Below are positions 26,882-35,520 of a stretch of DNA of 64,000 nt, piece by piece. The notes beneath the pieces were generated by a model. It had not been told where the DNA came from, searched no databases, and saw nothing but the letters and a program-made list of their open reading frames with translations. Made by a program: the position numbers and the translations under genes. Each line of letters opens with the position of its first letter. Position 1 is the first letter of the stretch. This stretch comes from HGM04593 sp045588485 (GTDB lineage: Bacteria > Bacteroidota > Bacteroidia > Bacteroidales > Bacteroidaceae): NCBI GenBank assembly GCA_045588485.1, contig JAZNEI010000089.1:90702-154701 (forward strand), given 5' to 3'.

Positions 26882-26919
26882 CAAAAAACGGGAGAGGATT
26901 TTGTGTGTTTTCCTCTCCC
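26882..26919 (-). terminator. Strong terminator after the 27-kb gene
   Basis: A perfect 8-bp stem GGGAGAGG/CCTCTCCC (26890-26897 with 26912-26919) with a 14-nt loop is followed on the minus strand by GTTTTTTG. Confidence 0.85.
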
Positions 26920-26950
26920 TGATAATGCGAATTATGTGATAATCTCCGTT

Positions 26951-27313
26951 CTATGATATTCGACTTTCTCTCAAATACTCGGTTATACGCTGTTCGTAGT
27001 TATCACATTTCTCGATATTTTCATCAAGTGTATTTACCAGACAATCGAGATATATGCCATCTATGAATTTCACAAGTTTCCGTTCCTCTGATAATAGCTT
27101 AATCTCAAAAAGGTCTGTTCCCTCATTTAGTGTGATTTGTACAAAACCGGTATGTATGAAACCTTGAACGCGGATTTCCATTCCGCTGTCTATAACCTTT
27201 GCTTGTCCCGGATCAATACCCCAAGACATAATGACTGTCATCTGCGTTTTTAGAATCTGCCAGATGTACATTGCAAGTTCGTAGTTTCTGTTTGTGTTTT
27301 CTGTTGCTTCCAT
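26951..27313 (-). CDS. Hypothetical mobile-element protein, 120 aa
   Basis: The ATG at 27313 (MEATENTNRNYELAMYIWQILKTQ) lies directly after the upstream peptidase stop (27315), a coupled arrangement, so it is preferred over the longer frame to 27418. The protein has a helix followed by a beta-rich core (GMEIRVQGFIHTGFVQITLNEGTDLFEIKLL) and an acidic tail. I recognise it only as a recurrent hypothetical in Bacteroidales elements, with no known function. Confidence 0.6.
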   Translation of the reverse strand: MEATENTNRNYELAMYIWQILKTQMTVIMSWGIDPGQAKVIDSGMEIRVQGFIHTGFVQITLNEGTDLFEIKLLSEERKLVKFIDGIYLDCLVNTLDENIEKCDNYEQRITEYLRESRIS

Positions 27314-27314
27314 A

Positions 27315-28274
27315 TTACGCTGTGTACTTTTCATCGTCAATACTCTTGTTAAGTTCACGTACTTCGTCAATGATATTCTGGTAATCATCGACGCTGAGTT
27401 TACTGAAATAGTAGCCATACCACTCCTTGAGTTCTTCGCCTGTTATATCGGGATTGCATCTTAATACATCTTCTGCAATCATATAAAGTTCTTCCATTTC
27501 GTCCCAATAAAGATTACCATAACTGTAACCTTCATATTTATGAGGATAGACTTCTGTGCAGTTCTCGATTATATGCTCAACGAATTTCTGACAATTCAGT
27601 AGGTCGTTCTTATCGGTAAACTCCTCGTCGGTATGTGGTTTGTAGTATCCGCAGGACATATTGATGCAACTTACTTCTACACCGCGCTCCTTCAACTCCA
27701 ATACATCTGTCATCATACCATCTTCGGGTTTGTATCTAAATAGATGGTGGTCGGTTGCTTTAATGAACTCCTCGCTACAAAGCTCGGTGAAGGATATTGA
27801 GGTGATGAGGTCCTTATTACCCCTACGATCACACTGTATTACAAAGCGGCAATCGGTAAAGAATGCAATATCTGCTTGTGCTGAACCGCGGCAGCCTATC
27901 TCTTCTTCTACAAAGAAGGCGGCTTTCATATGGTCATACTTCTGCAGGCATTTAAGCGCAATCCAAATGCCGTTCTTGTCATCTGCGCCAAGCCCCTCTT
28001 GTCTATGGTTCTTGGGCGAGTAACCGAAAATTACATCTTCTGATTCTATACAGACAAAATCTTTGCTGTGGGTTTTCTGTACCTGATCAAGGTGAGCAAT
28101 AATACAGCAATAACTATTTGCTTTACCTTTTGTCACATAGATATTTCCTTTTGCATCGGTTGTTACTTCTGCTTCGGGTATATTGTTATAAATCCATCGC
28201 TTGATGAATCGTCGCATCTTCTTTTCCCCACCTGACGGAGAATAAATACTGTATAGTGTCTTTAATAGTTCCAT
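27315..28274 (-). CDS. M20/M28/M42-like metallopeptidase
   Basis: 319 aa. The di-metal peptidase motifs are in order: AHLDQV (about residue 60), GADDKNG (about 96), EEEIGCRG (about 122), a CD strand (FVIQCDRRGNKD, about 147) and a late HTDEEF (about 235). The N-terminus (IYSPSGGEKKMRRFIKRW) is typical of tri/aminopeptidase-like M20/M42 enzymes. On an accessory element its substrate is unclear; release of amino acids or processing of an element protein are possibilities. It is followed immediately by the 120-aa gene. Confidence 0.8.
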   Translation of the reverse strand: MELLKTLYSIYSPSGGEKKMRRFIKRWIYNNIPEAEVTTDAKGNIYVTKGKANSYCCIIAHLDQVQKTHSKDFVCIESEDVIFGYSPKNHRQEGLGADDKNGIWIALKCLQKYDHMKAAFFVEEEIGCRGSAQADIAFFTDCRFVIQCDRRGNKDLITSISFTELCSEEFIKATDHHLFRYKPEDGMMTDVLELKERGVEVSCINMSCGYYKPHTDEEFTDKNDLLNCQKFVEHIIENCTEVYPHKYEGYSYGNLYWDEMEELYMIAEDVLRCNPDITGEELKEWYGYYFSKLSVDDYQNIIDEVRELNKSIDDEKYTA

Positions 28275-28310
28275 TGTGTTTCTATTTTAATGGTTAATGA
28301 TTTGTGATTG

Positions 28311-29861
28311 TTAGGCACACAAGGTAAGCGAATATCCAAAGGGGAGGTTTGTTTCAATATCCACCTCGTTGAAATACTCATCACCGTATCTGTGCCAATC
28401 GTTTTCTATAAGGTTTGTTCTTAGAGTGTCGATATGGATTGTCTTTCTTACGTAGCAGTTAAGTTCCTGGTTCCACTCGTTGAAATGGGTAATCTCATCT
28501 TCGTCCTCATAGTAGTCGGCATCATACTCGCTGTAATGCCAATGCTCTTGCTTATACTGTTCTTCTGCCTTGTCGGCACAATCGTCGCGGCAATAATCCA
28601 GTTCTGTCATTTCGGAATATGCCCCCTCGGAGGTTACAAATGCTTTGCCACAGATTGGACACTCTGATACATCGTCTTTATGATAATAGGCATCTTCGCT
28701 CTCTATCCATACGAACTCACTAAGATTCTCGGTATCTACATAATACTCGTGGCCGTGTACATAGCAGAGGGTGGTATCGTAACAAGAGTAACCGTGATAA
28801 TCGTCGTATGAATCGTACTCCTCCTCTTCCAATGCACCTTCAGTTGTTGCAAGGTCATAATCACCTTCGCCGTAATTTGTGGCGATGCGAGTGTCGATAT
28901 TGTACCACTTAAAACTGTCCTGATAAGAAAGGTAATCCTCGTAGTCAAGGTTGCACTTTATGCGGAATTTCTTCTCAAAAAGACTGTTGCCCTCTGTATC
29001 GACAAAGTTTCTGGGTTCTCCACAACCAGCTGTTATCTGTTTGTAACCGTCGATCTCGCCTTTCTCAATCAAAGCGTCGATTAGTGCTTTCTTGTAAATT
29101 TCGTTGCCGTTGGTGGCGTATTGTCGCTCGGCTAACCTCCAAACTTTATCATCTTGGTCAAAGACTTCTGTGTAGATGATGCAACGTGCTATTATTTTAC
29201 CTTCGCTATTTTCAAGATAGGCAACTTTTGCCTTTACTGAGTTTTTGTAGAAGTAGAAATACTCCTTGTCTACCATACAACTTCCGAAGTTTCCTTGAAG
29301 GTACTCTGATGAGTAGATTCTCTCAAAATCATCGTTTACAAAAAGTGTGTATTGCGGTATCTTTCCTACAGCGTATGCTTTCCACTCAAGCGAGAATTCT
29401 TCGCATAGCCAGTTAATGACGCTCTCTGGAAGGTTCTGCCCGAAAGGTGTGTCTAAAATCAAGGTACGAAAGAACTTACCGCATTTCATCTTGAATATTC
29501 TATCGTTATTCTCGTGGTTGATGTAACGAATGGAATTATGGTCTTCGTCCTCACAAATACCGTTGTTGCAGTCTGTGGAGTATTTGTTGCTGCCATAAAA
29601 TTTGTCTATCAGGGTTACAATGTAGGGCAGGTCAATGGCAGCATCTCTTATTTTGCCGGTGAGTGTCTGTTTGAGTGTCTGCATATCTGATATGTGCAGG
29701 AGTTCGTAGTTGCCACTCTTCACGGCATCGTGTAGCAATCGCTTGTCTTTAATAAATGACAATAGTATCTTGTTCTTGCGGCTTTTTGTTCCGTTGCTGT
29801 GATAGTTGAGTCCGAATATCTCTTTAAACTCGTCGTAGTTTTGAAATTTGTAGTATAACAT
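28311..29861 (-). CDS. Hypothetical phage/element protein with zinc-ribbon-like C-terminus
   Basis: 516 aa. The N-terminal half (CMVDKEYFYFYKN...KAKVAYLENSEGKIIARCIIYTEV) resembles a recurrent Bacteroidales phage and mobile-element hypothetical family. Towards the C-terminus is an extremely acidic stretch (LEEEEYDSYDDYHGYSCYD) and a CPIC...CRDDC pair (about residues 425-455) suggesting a structural zinc site. No enzymatic motif is seen. It is the second gene after DUF3871 on the minus strand. Role unknown. Confidence 0.6.
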   Translation of the reverse strand: MLYYKFQNYDEFKEIFGLNYHSNGTKSRKNKILLSFIKDKRLLHDAVKSGNYELLHISDMQTLKQTLTGKIRDAAIDLPYIVTLIDKFYGSNKYSTDCNNGICEDEDHNSIRYINHENNDRIFKMKCGKFFRTLILDTPFGQNLPESVINWLCEEFSLEWKAYAVGKIPQYTLFVNDDFERIYSSEYLQGNFGSCMVDKEYFYFYKNSVKAKVAYLENSEGKIIARCIIYTEVFDQDDKVWRLAERQYATNGNEIYKKALIDALIEKGEIDGYKQITAGCGEPRNFVDTEGNSLFEKKFRIKCNLDYEDYLSYQDSFKWYNIDTRIATNYGEGDYDLATTEGALEEEEYDSYDDYHGYSCYDTTLCYVHGHEYYVDTENLSEFVWIESEDAYYHKDDVSECPICGKAFVTSEGAYSEMTELDYCRDDCADKAEEQYKQEHWHYSEYDADYYEDEDEITHFNEWNQELNCYVRKTIHIDTLRTNLIENDWHRYGDEYFNEVDIETNLPFGYSLTLCA

Positions 29862-29900
29862 AAATTGTTTGTGTTTTGATTGTTTGTAATTGGGTTAAAT

Positions 29901-29941
29901 GAAAAAAGAGAGGGCCACCGTTTGTATTGGTAGTCCTCTCT
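29901..29941 (-). terminator. Terminator after the DUF3871 gene
   Basis: The stem AGAGAGG/CCTCTCT (29907-29913 with 29935-29941), extended by CACC/GGT inside, is followed on the minus strand by TTTTTTCATTT. Confidence 0.8.
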
Positions 29942-29974
29942 TCTAGTTTGTTACCGGGCATTGCGCCCTTGTTT

Positions 29975-30970
29975 TTAGCCAAGGAACCAGCTATATGTCT
30001 CATCTGTATGCTCGATAGCTTTCTGTATTCCTATGGCAAAATCTGTACAATTCTGATTTCTTTCGAGCCACTTATCTACGTAGCTCGCCTTAACAGCTTC
30101 ATTAAGCAGCTGCATAAGATTCCAACAGGTTATATCCTCGCCCTCTCGTTTGCCGAAGTTGGGGTTTGAGGTATAGTTTCGTGTTGCGGCGTTGATTGCC
30201 TGGTCTCCCAAGATTATCTCGGGGAGCTCACGCTGTTGTTCTGTCGGCAGTGCTTGATACAATCTCAAGCGACCGATAATCTGACAAAATTGTTGTTCTG
30301 TGATTGTTGTTCTGCCCAGGTTCTCAAGGAGGGTTAGGTTCTCCTCTTTCTTGGGCTCAAATTGTCTGAATAGTTGAGTGGCTTTCTCCAGTAGGTCAAG
30401 TTCTGTAAGGCACTCGATTGTTCCGCTGTAACCATCGCATGTGAGCATAAGGTTACTGCATACTCTTACCTGCCATCCTACAAACACCTTGAATCTCTCA
30501 GGTGATTTCTTGGCATAAAGCTTATCCTCGTTGTAAGCGCGGACACCACCTATGCAAAGGTAGATTGTCTGTCCGTTGATTTCTCGCGTGAGGTCTTTGA
30601 TATGACTGCACCAAGCCAAACGTTGGTAGAATAGTGTCTTTTCATCCTCACTAAGCTCGTTTGCTTTCTTGTGCAGGGCTGACGGCACTCTTCCAATGAT
30701 GGGGTGCGATGCTCTGCACTCTGTTTCGGTTAATTCTCCGAAGATATTACTTGCTGCCTCGCGTACAACATCTATGAATTGCTGATGCGCTATCGTTAGG
30801 CTGTTATCCGAGAATGTCGGTACAATGCAGCGGTTGAGTTCTTCGATTGTTACCGCCTGTGTATTGCTCTCGATAAAGTTAGGATGCTCGTTGTCGATTA
30901 TCCCTTCTGTTGTTGATACTATCGTTCCTCTCTCGGGCACGATTGTAAGTGGGTTGTTGTTTGTCTCCAT
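29975..30970 (-). CDS. DUF3871 family protein
   Basis: 331 aa. PTFSDNSLTIAHQQFIDVVREAA, RASHPIIGRVPSALHKKANEL, YQRLAWCSHIKDLTREINGQTIYLCIGGVRAYNEDKLYAKKSPERFKVFVGWQVRVCSN match the DUF3871 pattern, which is largely confined to Bacteroidales conjugative and mobilizable elements and some phages. Function unknown; the layout recalls phage-style beta-rich inhibitors, but that is speculation. It is flanked by a terminator downstream and the 59-aa membrane peptide gene upstream. Confidence 0.8.
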   Translation of the reverse strand: METNNNPLTIVPERGTIVSTTEGIIDNEHPNFIESNTQAVTIEELNRCIVPTFSDNSLTIAHQQFIDVVREAASNIFGELTETECRASHPIIGRVPSALHKKANELSEDEKTLFYQRLAWCSHIKDLTREINGQTIYLCIGGVRAYNEDKLYAKKSPERFKVFVGWQVRVCSNLMLTCDGYSGTIECLTELDLLEKATQLFRQFEPKKEENLTLLENLGRTTITEQQFCQIIGRLRLYQALPTEQQRELPEIILGDQAINAATRNYTSNPNFGKREGEDITCWNLMQLLNEAVKASYVDKWLERNQNCTDFAIGIQKAIEHTDETYSWFLG

Positions 30971-31142
30971 TTGTTATCTGTTTTTAGGTTAATGAATTGC
31001 ATAAAAGAAAAGAAACCAAGAATTACGTTAATTACTGCTTAGTTCTTAATGTTTCTTAGTTTCTTGTATGTTTTTGTCAAGGCTAATATGGCCTCTAAAA
31101 TGACTATAAAAGTCTCTAATTTTTTCACATAGTTGTGCGTGT

Positions 31143-31322
31143 TTAGGTTGTTTTTACTTCGGCCGATTCAGTTTGTGCATCGGCTGGTTCTGTTGTTGTT
31201 TGTACTTGGGCTTTCTGGAATCTACCCTTAAATCTGTCATACAAATCGACTGCTACGCCGATTGCAATTACGATTGAAGCCGCTGTATTTGCAGCTCTCA
31301 GTGTTTTTGAAAAGTTACTCAT
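31143..31322 (-). CDS. 59-aa single-helix membrane protein
   Basis: MSNFSKTLRAANTAASIVIA continues as IGVAVDLYDRFKGRF and an acidic Thr/Glu-rich tail ending ESAEVKTT. One likely transmembrane helix (about residues 10-27) sits between a basic start and a soluble tail. It is upstream of DUF3871 on the same strand, separated by a long-armed hairpin (AAGAAAC...GTTTCTT at about 31006-31068) that ends in a T-rich run, so it may be a separate transcript. No family recognised. Confidence 0.55.
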   Translation of the reverse strand: MSNFSKTLRAANTAASIVIAIGVAVDLYDRFKGRFQKAQVQTTTEPADAQTESAEVKTT

Positions 31323-31539
31323 TTGGTTGTTTACTTTTTTGTTATTAATACTGTGTTGTTTCTCTCTATTTTCTCTGTTTACTATTTATTTTCTATTAAA
31401 TTGTTGATTATTACATATATAAGGCTTTGAGGGAGTGTAAAACGGAGAGAAAATATAGGCTATACTCTGCGAAAAATGCATTTTTTTATCAACTTTCGCA
31501 GAGTATCGAGGGGGGGCTTGAAAATATTAGTGCTGCAAT

Positions 31540-31583
31540 ATTGAAAATTATCGGAATTATCAATTGAAAATTGTCGGAATTGT
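31540..31583. repeat. Two 21-bp direct repeats before the AAA_14 gene
   Basis: The unit ATTGAAAATTRTCGGAATTR begins at 31540 and again at 31563, a 23-bp period (about two helical turns). It ends just before the promoter of the plus-strand ATPase gene, so it is a good candidate operator. Confidence 0.55.
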
Positions 31584-31585
31584 TG

Positions 31586-31613
31586 TTTGTTATTGTTTGT
31601 TTGTATATCTTTG
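31586..31613 (+). promoter_or_regulatory. Bacteroidales promoter for the AAA_14/DUF4143 gene
   Basis: TATCTTTG (31606-31613) matches TAnnTTTG; a TTTG lies at 31586-31589 (16-bp spacing). The gene starts 27 bp downstream. Confidence 0.6.
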
Positions 31614-31640
31614 ACAACGTAATATTAAATCCATAGAGTT

Positions 31641-32906
31641 ATGTACCATAGCAGATTAGTTGAAAAAGAGATTGAACTGAAATTGAGAACATCGGGTGCA
31701 GTTGTTGTTGCAGGACCAAAATTCTGCGGCAAAACAACAACTTGTATGCTCTTCCAAAAGAGTTTTGTCAAGTTGAATACAAAGCAAAGTATTGCTATGG
31801 CAAGAATGAATCCAAAGGCTGTTCTGCAAGGTGAAAAACCTAGATTGATTGACGAATGGCAGAAAGCACCGGATATATGGAATCAAGTAAAAGATGAACT
31901 TGATTTTAATTATGAATTTGGTAAATACATATTGACAGGTAGTTCAACCCCTGCTGATAAAACTGAAGTACATCATAGTGGAGCCGGCAGGATTACTCCT
32001 GTAAAGATGCGTCCTATGAGCCTGTGGGAATCCAAAGAATCAAAAGGTACTGTTTCTTTGATGGATTTGTTTAGCGGAGGTAATGAATTTCCGTGGGACT
32101 TAAATAGTGATTTCACACTTAACGATGTTGCGTACTTGATTTGTCGTGGAGGATGGCCTATTTCGGTACTTGCTCCGGAGGAGATTTCCATTGAGATTAC
32201 AAAGAACTATTGGAATGGGCTTTTTGTTTTTGAGGATTGCGAGAACGAACGTTTCAGGAATAAGAAACCCGAGGTGCTGAAAATGATTGTAAGAAGTTAT
32301 GCCCGTCACATTTCTACAGAGGCGGCAATCTCAACCATCATAGCCGATGTGAGACAAAGCAACGAACGCAAGATGGATGAAAAGACTTTTGATGACTACA
32401 AAGAGGCTTTACAAGATTTATACATACTTGAAGATATGCCTGCTTGGAATCCGAATATCCGTTCCAAGACTTCAATCCGCTCAACTCCAACAAGGCACTT
32501 CGTAGATACTTCAATAGCTTGCAGAGCACTTGGAGTTATGCCGGAAGATTTAATGCGTGACCTTGAAACTTTTGGACTGTTTTTTGAGGACATGGCTGTT
32601 AGGGACTTAAGAATATATGCCGGAACCTTTGGCGGTGAAGTGCTACATTATAGAGACAATGCCGGTTTGGAGTGTGATGCCGTGATACATCTTGAAGATG
32701 GTAGCTGGGGTGCCGTAGAGATTAAACTTGGTGGCGATGACCTAATAGAGGCTGGTGCAAATTCGCTTAAATTACTTAAATCAAAAATCGAAGAAAAGAG
32801 TGATGAGAAAAGCCCTTCTTTCTTAATGGTACTAACAGCAACGGGCGGTGCATATAGAAGAGAAGATGGCGTTTTTGTGGCACCCATAAATTTACTAAAA
32901 CCATAA
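31641..32906 (+). CDS. AAA_14 / DUF4143 ATP-binding protein
   Basis: 421 aa. GAVVVAGPKFCGKTTTCMLF is the Walker A (about residue 23) and KPRLIDEWQKAPDIWNQVKDE the Walker B with the family's DEWQ (about residue 70). YILTGSSTPAD and ITPVKMRPMSLWESKES are the AAA_14 sensor region. The C-terminal DUF4143 part ends with GLECDAVIHLEDGSWGAVEIKLG, a PD-(D/E)xK-like fold (D...EIK). Members are widespread in Bacteroidales and often mobile-element-borne; function is unestablished. It stands alone with its own promoter and 21-bp repeats upstream. Confidence 0.85.
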   Translation: MYHSRLVEKEIELKLRTSGAVVVAGPKFCGKTTTCMLFQKSFVKLNTKQSIAMARMNPKAVLQGEKPRLIDEWQKAPDIWNQVKDELDFNYEFGKYILTGSSTPADKTEVHHSGAGRITPVKMRPMSLWESKESKGTVSLMDLFSGGNEFPWDLNSDFTLNDVAYLICRGGWPISVLAPEEISIEITKNYWNGLFVFEDCENERFRNKKPEVLKMIVRSYARHISTEAAISTIIADVRQSNERKMDEKTFDDYKEALQDLYILEDMPAWNPNIRSKTSIRSTPTRHFVDTSIACRALGVMPEDLMRDLETFGLFFEDMAVRDLRIYAGTFGGEVLHYRDNAGLECDAVIHLEDGSWGAVEIKLGGDDLIEAGANSLKLLKSKIEEKSDEKSPSFLMVLTATGGAYRREDGVFVAPINLLKP

Positions 32907-32919
32907 TTCTTGCTATCCG

Positions 32920-33157
32920 AAAAAAAGAACCACCTTGCCGCAGTCTCTTCAACTGTAGCTTGGTGGTTTAATAGTTCAATGCTTTCGTCTAAGGTGCTTG
33001 ACTCATAGATTACTTGCACATCTTCTATTCTTCCAATAAGACACGGACGCTCTTCGCACTTTCCGGACTTACCAGGTATAAATGAATTTTGTGTTTTATA
33101 TTTAGTTGCTATGTCCCCTCTCTAAAGGCCGGACTATAGCTCTTTCTATTTATAAGG
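32920..33157. repeat. Dispersed repeat, copy 1 (pairs with 63007-63242)
   Basis: Two conserved blocks, 32920-32976 (57 bp; contains AACCACC...GGTGGTT, a hairpin) and 33082-33157 (~75 bp; contains CTCTCTAAAGGCCGGACT), are repeated nearly identically at 63007-63063 and 63169-63242. The 105-bp spacers do not match. Both copies end about 210-235 bp before a tRNA 3' fragment. Confidence 0.8.
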
Positions 33158-33368
33158 CGGTCAGGGGATTTGAGACGGTAGAAAAAATTGCAGGCTTTTA
33201 ATCGTTTTTTATCTACATTATTCTATCTTTGCAATAAGAAATGTTTCCTAAATGTTTCCTAATTTATTTTTAAAAGTTAATTAACAGGAAGTACAAATCG
33301 GTTTAAGAAGCTATAAAACAGTCAATTAAAGCACTCGGATTACATCGCTCAGTATATTTCTCAACAGA

Positions 33369-33424
33369 CTCATAATCTGGAGGTCCCTGGTTCAAGCCCA
33401 GGCTGGCCCACTTTAAAAATCAAG
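33369..33424 (+). repeat. Left att: tRNA (CAT anticodon) 3' half
   Basis: Anticodon loop CTCATAA, stem TCTGG, 5-nt variable region, T arm CCTGG-TTCAAGC-CCAGG, acceptor strand CTGGCCC and discriminator A follow standard numbering. The 5' half needed (GGGCCAG acceptor, D arm) is absent upstream, so this is an attachment-site remnant rather than a working tRNA gene. It is identical to 51490-51545. Confidence 0.85.
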
Positions 33425-33452
33425 GAGTTACGAAATTCGTAACTCCTTTTTT
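33424..33452 (+). terminator. Terminator just inside the left att
   Basis: GGAGTTACGAA/TTCGTAACTCC (33424-33434 with 33436-33446) is an 11-bp stem followed by TTTTTT. The right att has a related hairpin in the same place. Confidence 0.85.
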
Positions 33453-33460
33453 CTTGCCTT

Positions 33461-33482
33461 TGCGTAAACAATGCGTAAACAA
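33461..33482. repeat. Tandem 11-bp repeat (TGCGTAAACAA x2), left end
   Basis: Two perfect adjacent copies, 37 bp inside the att core. The same pair occurs at 51353-51374 near the right end. The position and duplication at both ends suggest arm-type integrase binding sites. Confidence 0.6.
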
Positions 33483-33618
33483 ACTGTTTGAGTTGACCGT
33501 GTTTTACACATAGAATTTCAATGATGCTCTATGCAATCCTGTAATATCTTTACCCGAAGTTTTGTTAGTGCAACAACACTTTACGATTAAATAAACTCAA
33601 ATATACTCCATTTGCATG

Positions 33619-33647
33619 TTGATTTACAGAATAATGTTGTAACTTTG
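33619..33647 (+). promoter_or_regulatory. Promoter for the structured RNA upstream of the integrase
   Basis: TAACTTTG (33640-33647) matches the Bacteroidales -7 box; TTGA at 33619-33622 is a possible -33 element (17-bp spacing). Confidence 0.5.
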
Positions 33648-33653
33648 CAAATG

Positions 33654-33954
33654 CAATGCATTTATGACAAACCATGACCAAGAGGTGCTCTTTCCTAAAA
33701 AGGAAAAGTGAGTTTGCCTAACCTTCGTGGGAGGGTCATCCCATTCCGATGAATCGAAGCGTAGAGGGAGTATTAGTCGGAAGATACTCTATTTCAAACA
33801 ATACGTGAGAGTTGCTTCAGGGGTTGAGACCGATTAGCAGAAGCCCGGTTACCAGTCAGCGACAGAAGACAACGAGATTGCACCGCTGCATATAACGACA
33901 ATGTTTTTATCCGTCAAAGGATAGGGACTCAGTGGTTATATGCAGCGTTTTGTA
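33654..33954 (+). ncRNA. Putative ~300-nt structured RNA upstream of the integrase
   Basis: Between the promoter at 33640 and the integrase ATG at 34012 there is no ORF, but a series of hairpins. They are CTCTTTCC/GGAAAAGTGAG (33688-33712), CTTCG/CGAAG enclosing TGGGA/TCCCA (33723-33759), GAGTAT/ATACTC (33768-33789) and CGCTGCATATAAC/GTTATATGCAGCG (33886-33949), a 13-bp perfect stem followed by TTTTG. The last hairpin looks like a terminator or attenuator. It could be an independent RNA or a leader controlling integrase expression. Confidence 0.5.
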
Positions 33955-34011
33955 TATGTACGCCTCACATTGCAAAGCGGCTGTATTCAGAGGTTATGTT
34001 GAACATAAACA

Positions 34012-35508
34012 ATGAATGCAATGGAAAAATTAACCAAGTCATTGTCTCTTTTCAAAGAGCGTAACTGTTCTGTCTCTATCGTGTTGGATTCACGTACTCG
34101 TAGGAAAAATGCGTATGAATTTCCATTATCTCTCCGTTTCACGATTGACCGCAAGTTCTTCTATTTTACAGTTGGAAGTTCTTTTACTGAGAAAAAGTTC
34201 TCGGAAGTCTGCAATGCGATGAAATGTAAAAGCGAGAACTACAAACTTCAGAAGGAGTGGAAAGATACCATTGCCCCCAAGTACAAAGAAATCTTGATGA
34301 ACCTGAACAAAGGCGGCATCCTGACATTTGAGATGGTACGTCAATGTATCATGGGTGAAGAAGTGGTGCTATCCAAAGAGGACATAACCCAATCACAATC
34401 CTTTATTAGTATATGGGAGCAAGTCATTCATGAGCTCCGAACAGAAGACGGTGGGGTACGTTTTACGACAGCCGAGAGTTATGAGTGTGCGCTCAAATCA
34501 TTCAGAAAGATTCTTGGAGAAAATGCAATCAAGGGCTTTTGTATCTGTGCGGCAGAACTTCAGAAGTGGAAGGATGGTATGCACAATGGAGTAAAAGACG
34601 AAAATGGTGTGATTGTCGGGAAAATCAGCGACACTACCGCTGGTATCTATTTGCGTTGTTGCCGTGCCGTATGGAACAGGTGTGTACATGAGGGTTACCT
34701 CAAAGATGTTCCCTATCCTTTTTCCAACAAAAAAGAGAAAGGGCTTGTGAGCATTCCCAAGAGTGCAAAACGCAAGCAGAGCTTCTTGAACGTAAATCAG
34801 ATGACGGAACTATACAACCTTTTCGTATCAAAGAAGTATCCTGAACATTGGTCGGAAGAATATGTGCAACGTGCGCATTATTCATTGGGATTATTTCTTG
34901 CCCAATATCTTTGCAACGGTTTCAATATGGCTGATGCTGGTCGCTTGACCTATAATAGTTATTATTATCAGACAAATGGCAAGGCTTTCCGCTTCAATCG
35001 AAAGAAAACATCACGACGAAGTGCAGACGGTTCAGAGGTGATAGTCCCTATCATCCCTCCCTTACAATATGTATTGGATGAGATAGCTGCACCTCCTACC
35101 CGGGACGGTTTTGTCTTCCCCGATATATTAAAAGGAGCGGAAACGGAAGAGTTGCGCCGCAAATACACTATGCAAGAGAACTCAAACGTGAAAGATCGTG
35201 TTATCAAGATTTGCCATGAGGCATTGAATTGGGATAAGTCCATCTGTCCGTCCGGCACATGGTGCCGACACTCGTTTGCTACTAATCTGCATAATGCCGG
35301 AGTGGATATGGATTATATCTCTGAAAGCATGGGGCATTCAACTTTTGATCATGCCATTACCCAAATCTACATTGAGCATTATCCTCTTGATATACAGATG
35401 CAGAACAATTCAAAGTTGTTAAACTTGGAGAATTCTTCTGAAAGGGATGCTCTGTTGGCGAAGTTGGCAAGCATGTCCACAGAAAAACTGCTTAAACTAT
35501 TCAGATAA
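34012..35508 (+). CDS. Tyrosine recombinase (element integrase)
   Basis: 498 aa, larger than the usual ~400. Residues 1-~120 form an arm-binding-type region, a SAM-like core-binding domain follows (SFISIWEQVIHELRTED...TAESYECALKSFRKILG), and the catalytic domain begins near 265 (FLNVNQMTELYNLF). Catalytic box I is YLCNGFNMADAGRL, where the usual Arg is Asn, a substitution seen among Bacteroidetes integrases. Box II is TWCRHSFATNLHNAGVDMDYI, then MGHSTFDHAITQIYIEHY with the nucleophilic Tyr. It lies beside the left att and is the obvious enzyme for integration into the CAT tRNA gene. A structured RNA precedes it. Confidence 0.88.
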   Translation: MNAMEKLTKSLSLFKERNCSVSIVLDSRTRRKNAYEFPLSLRFTIDRKFFYFTVGSSFTEKKFSEVCNAMKCKSENYKLQKEWKDTIAPKYKEILMNLNKGGILTFEMVRQCIMGEEVVLSKEDITQSQSFISIWEQVIHELRTEDGGVRFTTAESYECALKSFRKILGENAIKGFCICAAELQKWKDGMHNGVKDENGVIVGKISDTTAGIYLRCCRAVWNRCVHEGYLKDVPYPFSNKKEKGLVSIPKSAKRKQSFLNVNQMTELYNLFVSKKYPEHWSEEYVQRAHYSLGLFLAQYLCNGFNMADAGRLTYNSYYYQTNGKAFRFNRKKTSRRSADGSEVIVPIIPPLQYVLDEIAAPPTRDGFVFPDILKGAETEELRRKYTMQENSNVKDRVIKICHEALNWDKSICPSGTWCRHSFATNLHNAGVDMDYISESMGHSTFDHAITQIYIEHYPLDIQMQNNSKLLNLENSSERDALLAKLASMSTEKLLKLFR

Positions 35509-35520
35509 CCTTAATCCGTA

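Noticed and set aside
32648..33019. Minus-strand 123-aa ORF containing LLNHQATVEETAARWFFF
   Set aside because: Its 3' part is antisense to the AAA_14/DUF4143 gene and its 5' part lies in the dispersed repeat; the second repeat copy does not preserve an ORF of similar length.
33300..33410. A functional tRNA at the left att
   Set aside because: No 5' acceptor complementary to CTGGCCC and no D arm can be found upstream; only the 3' half is present.
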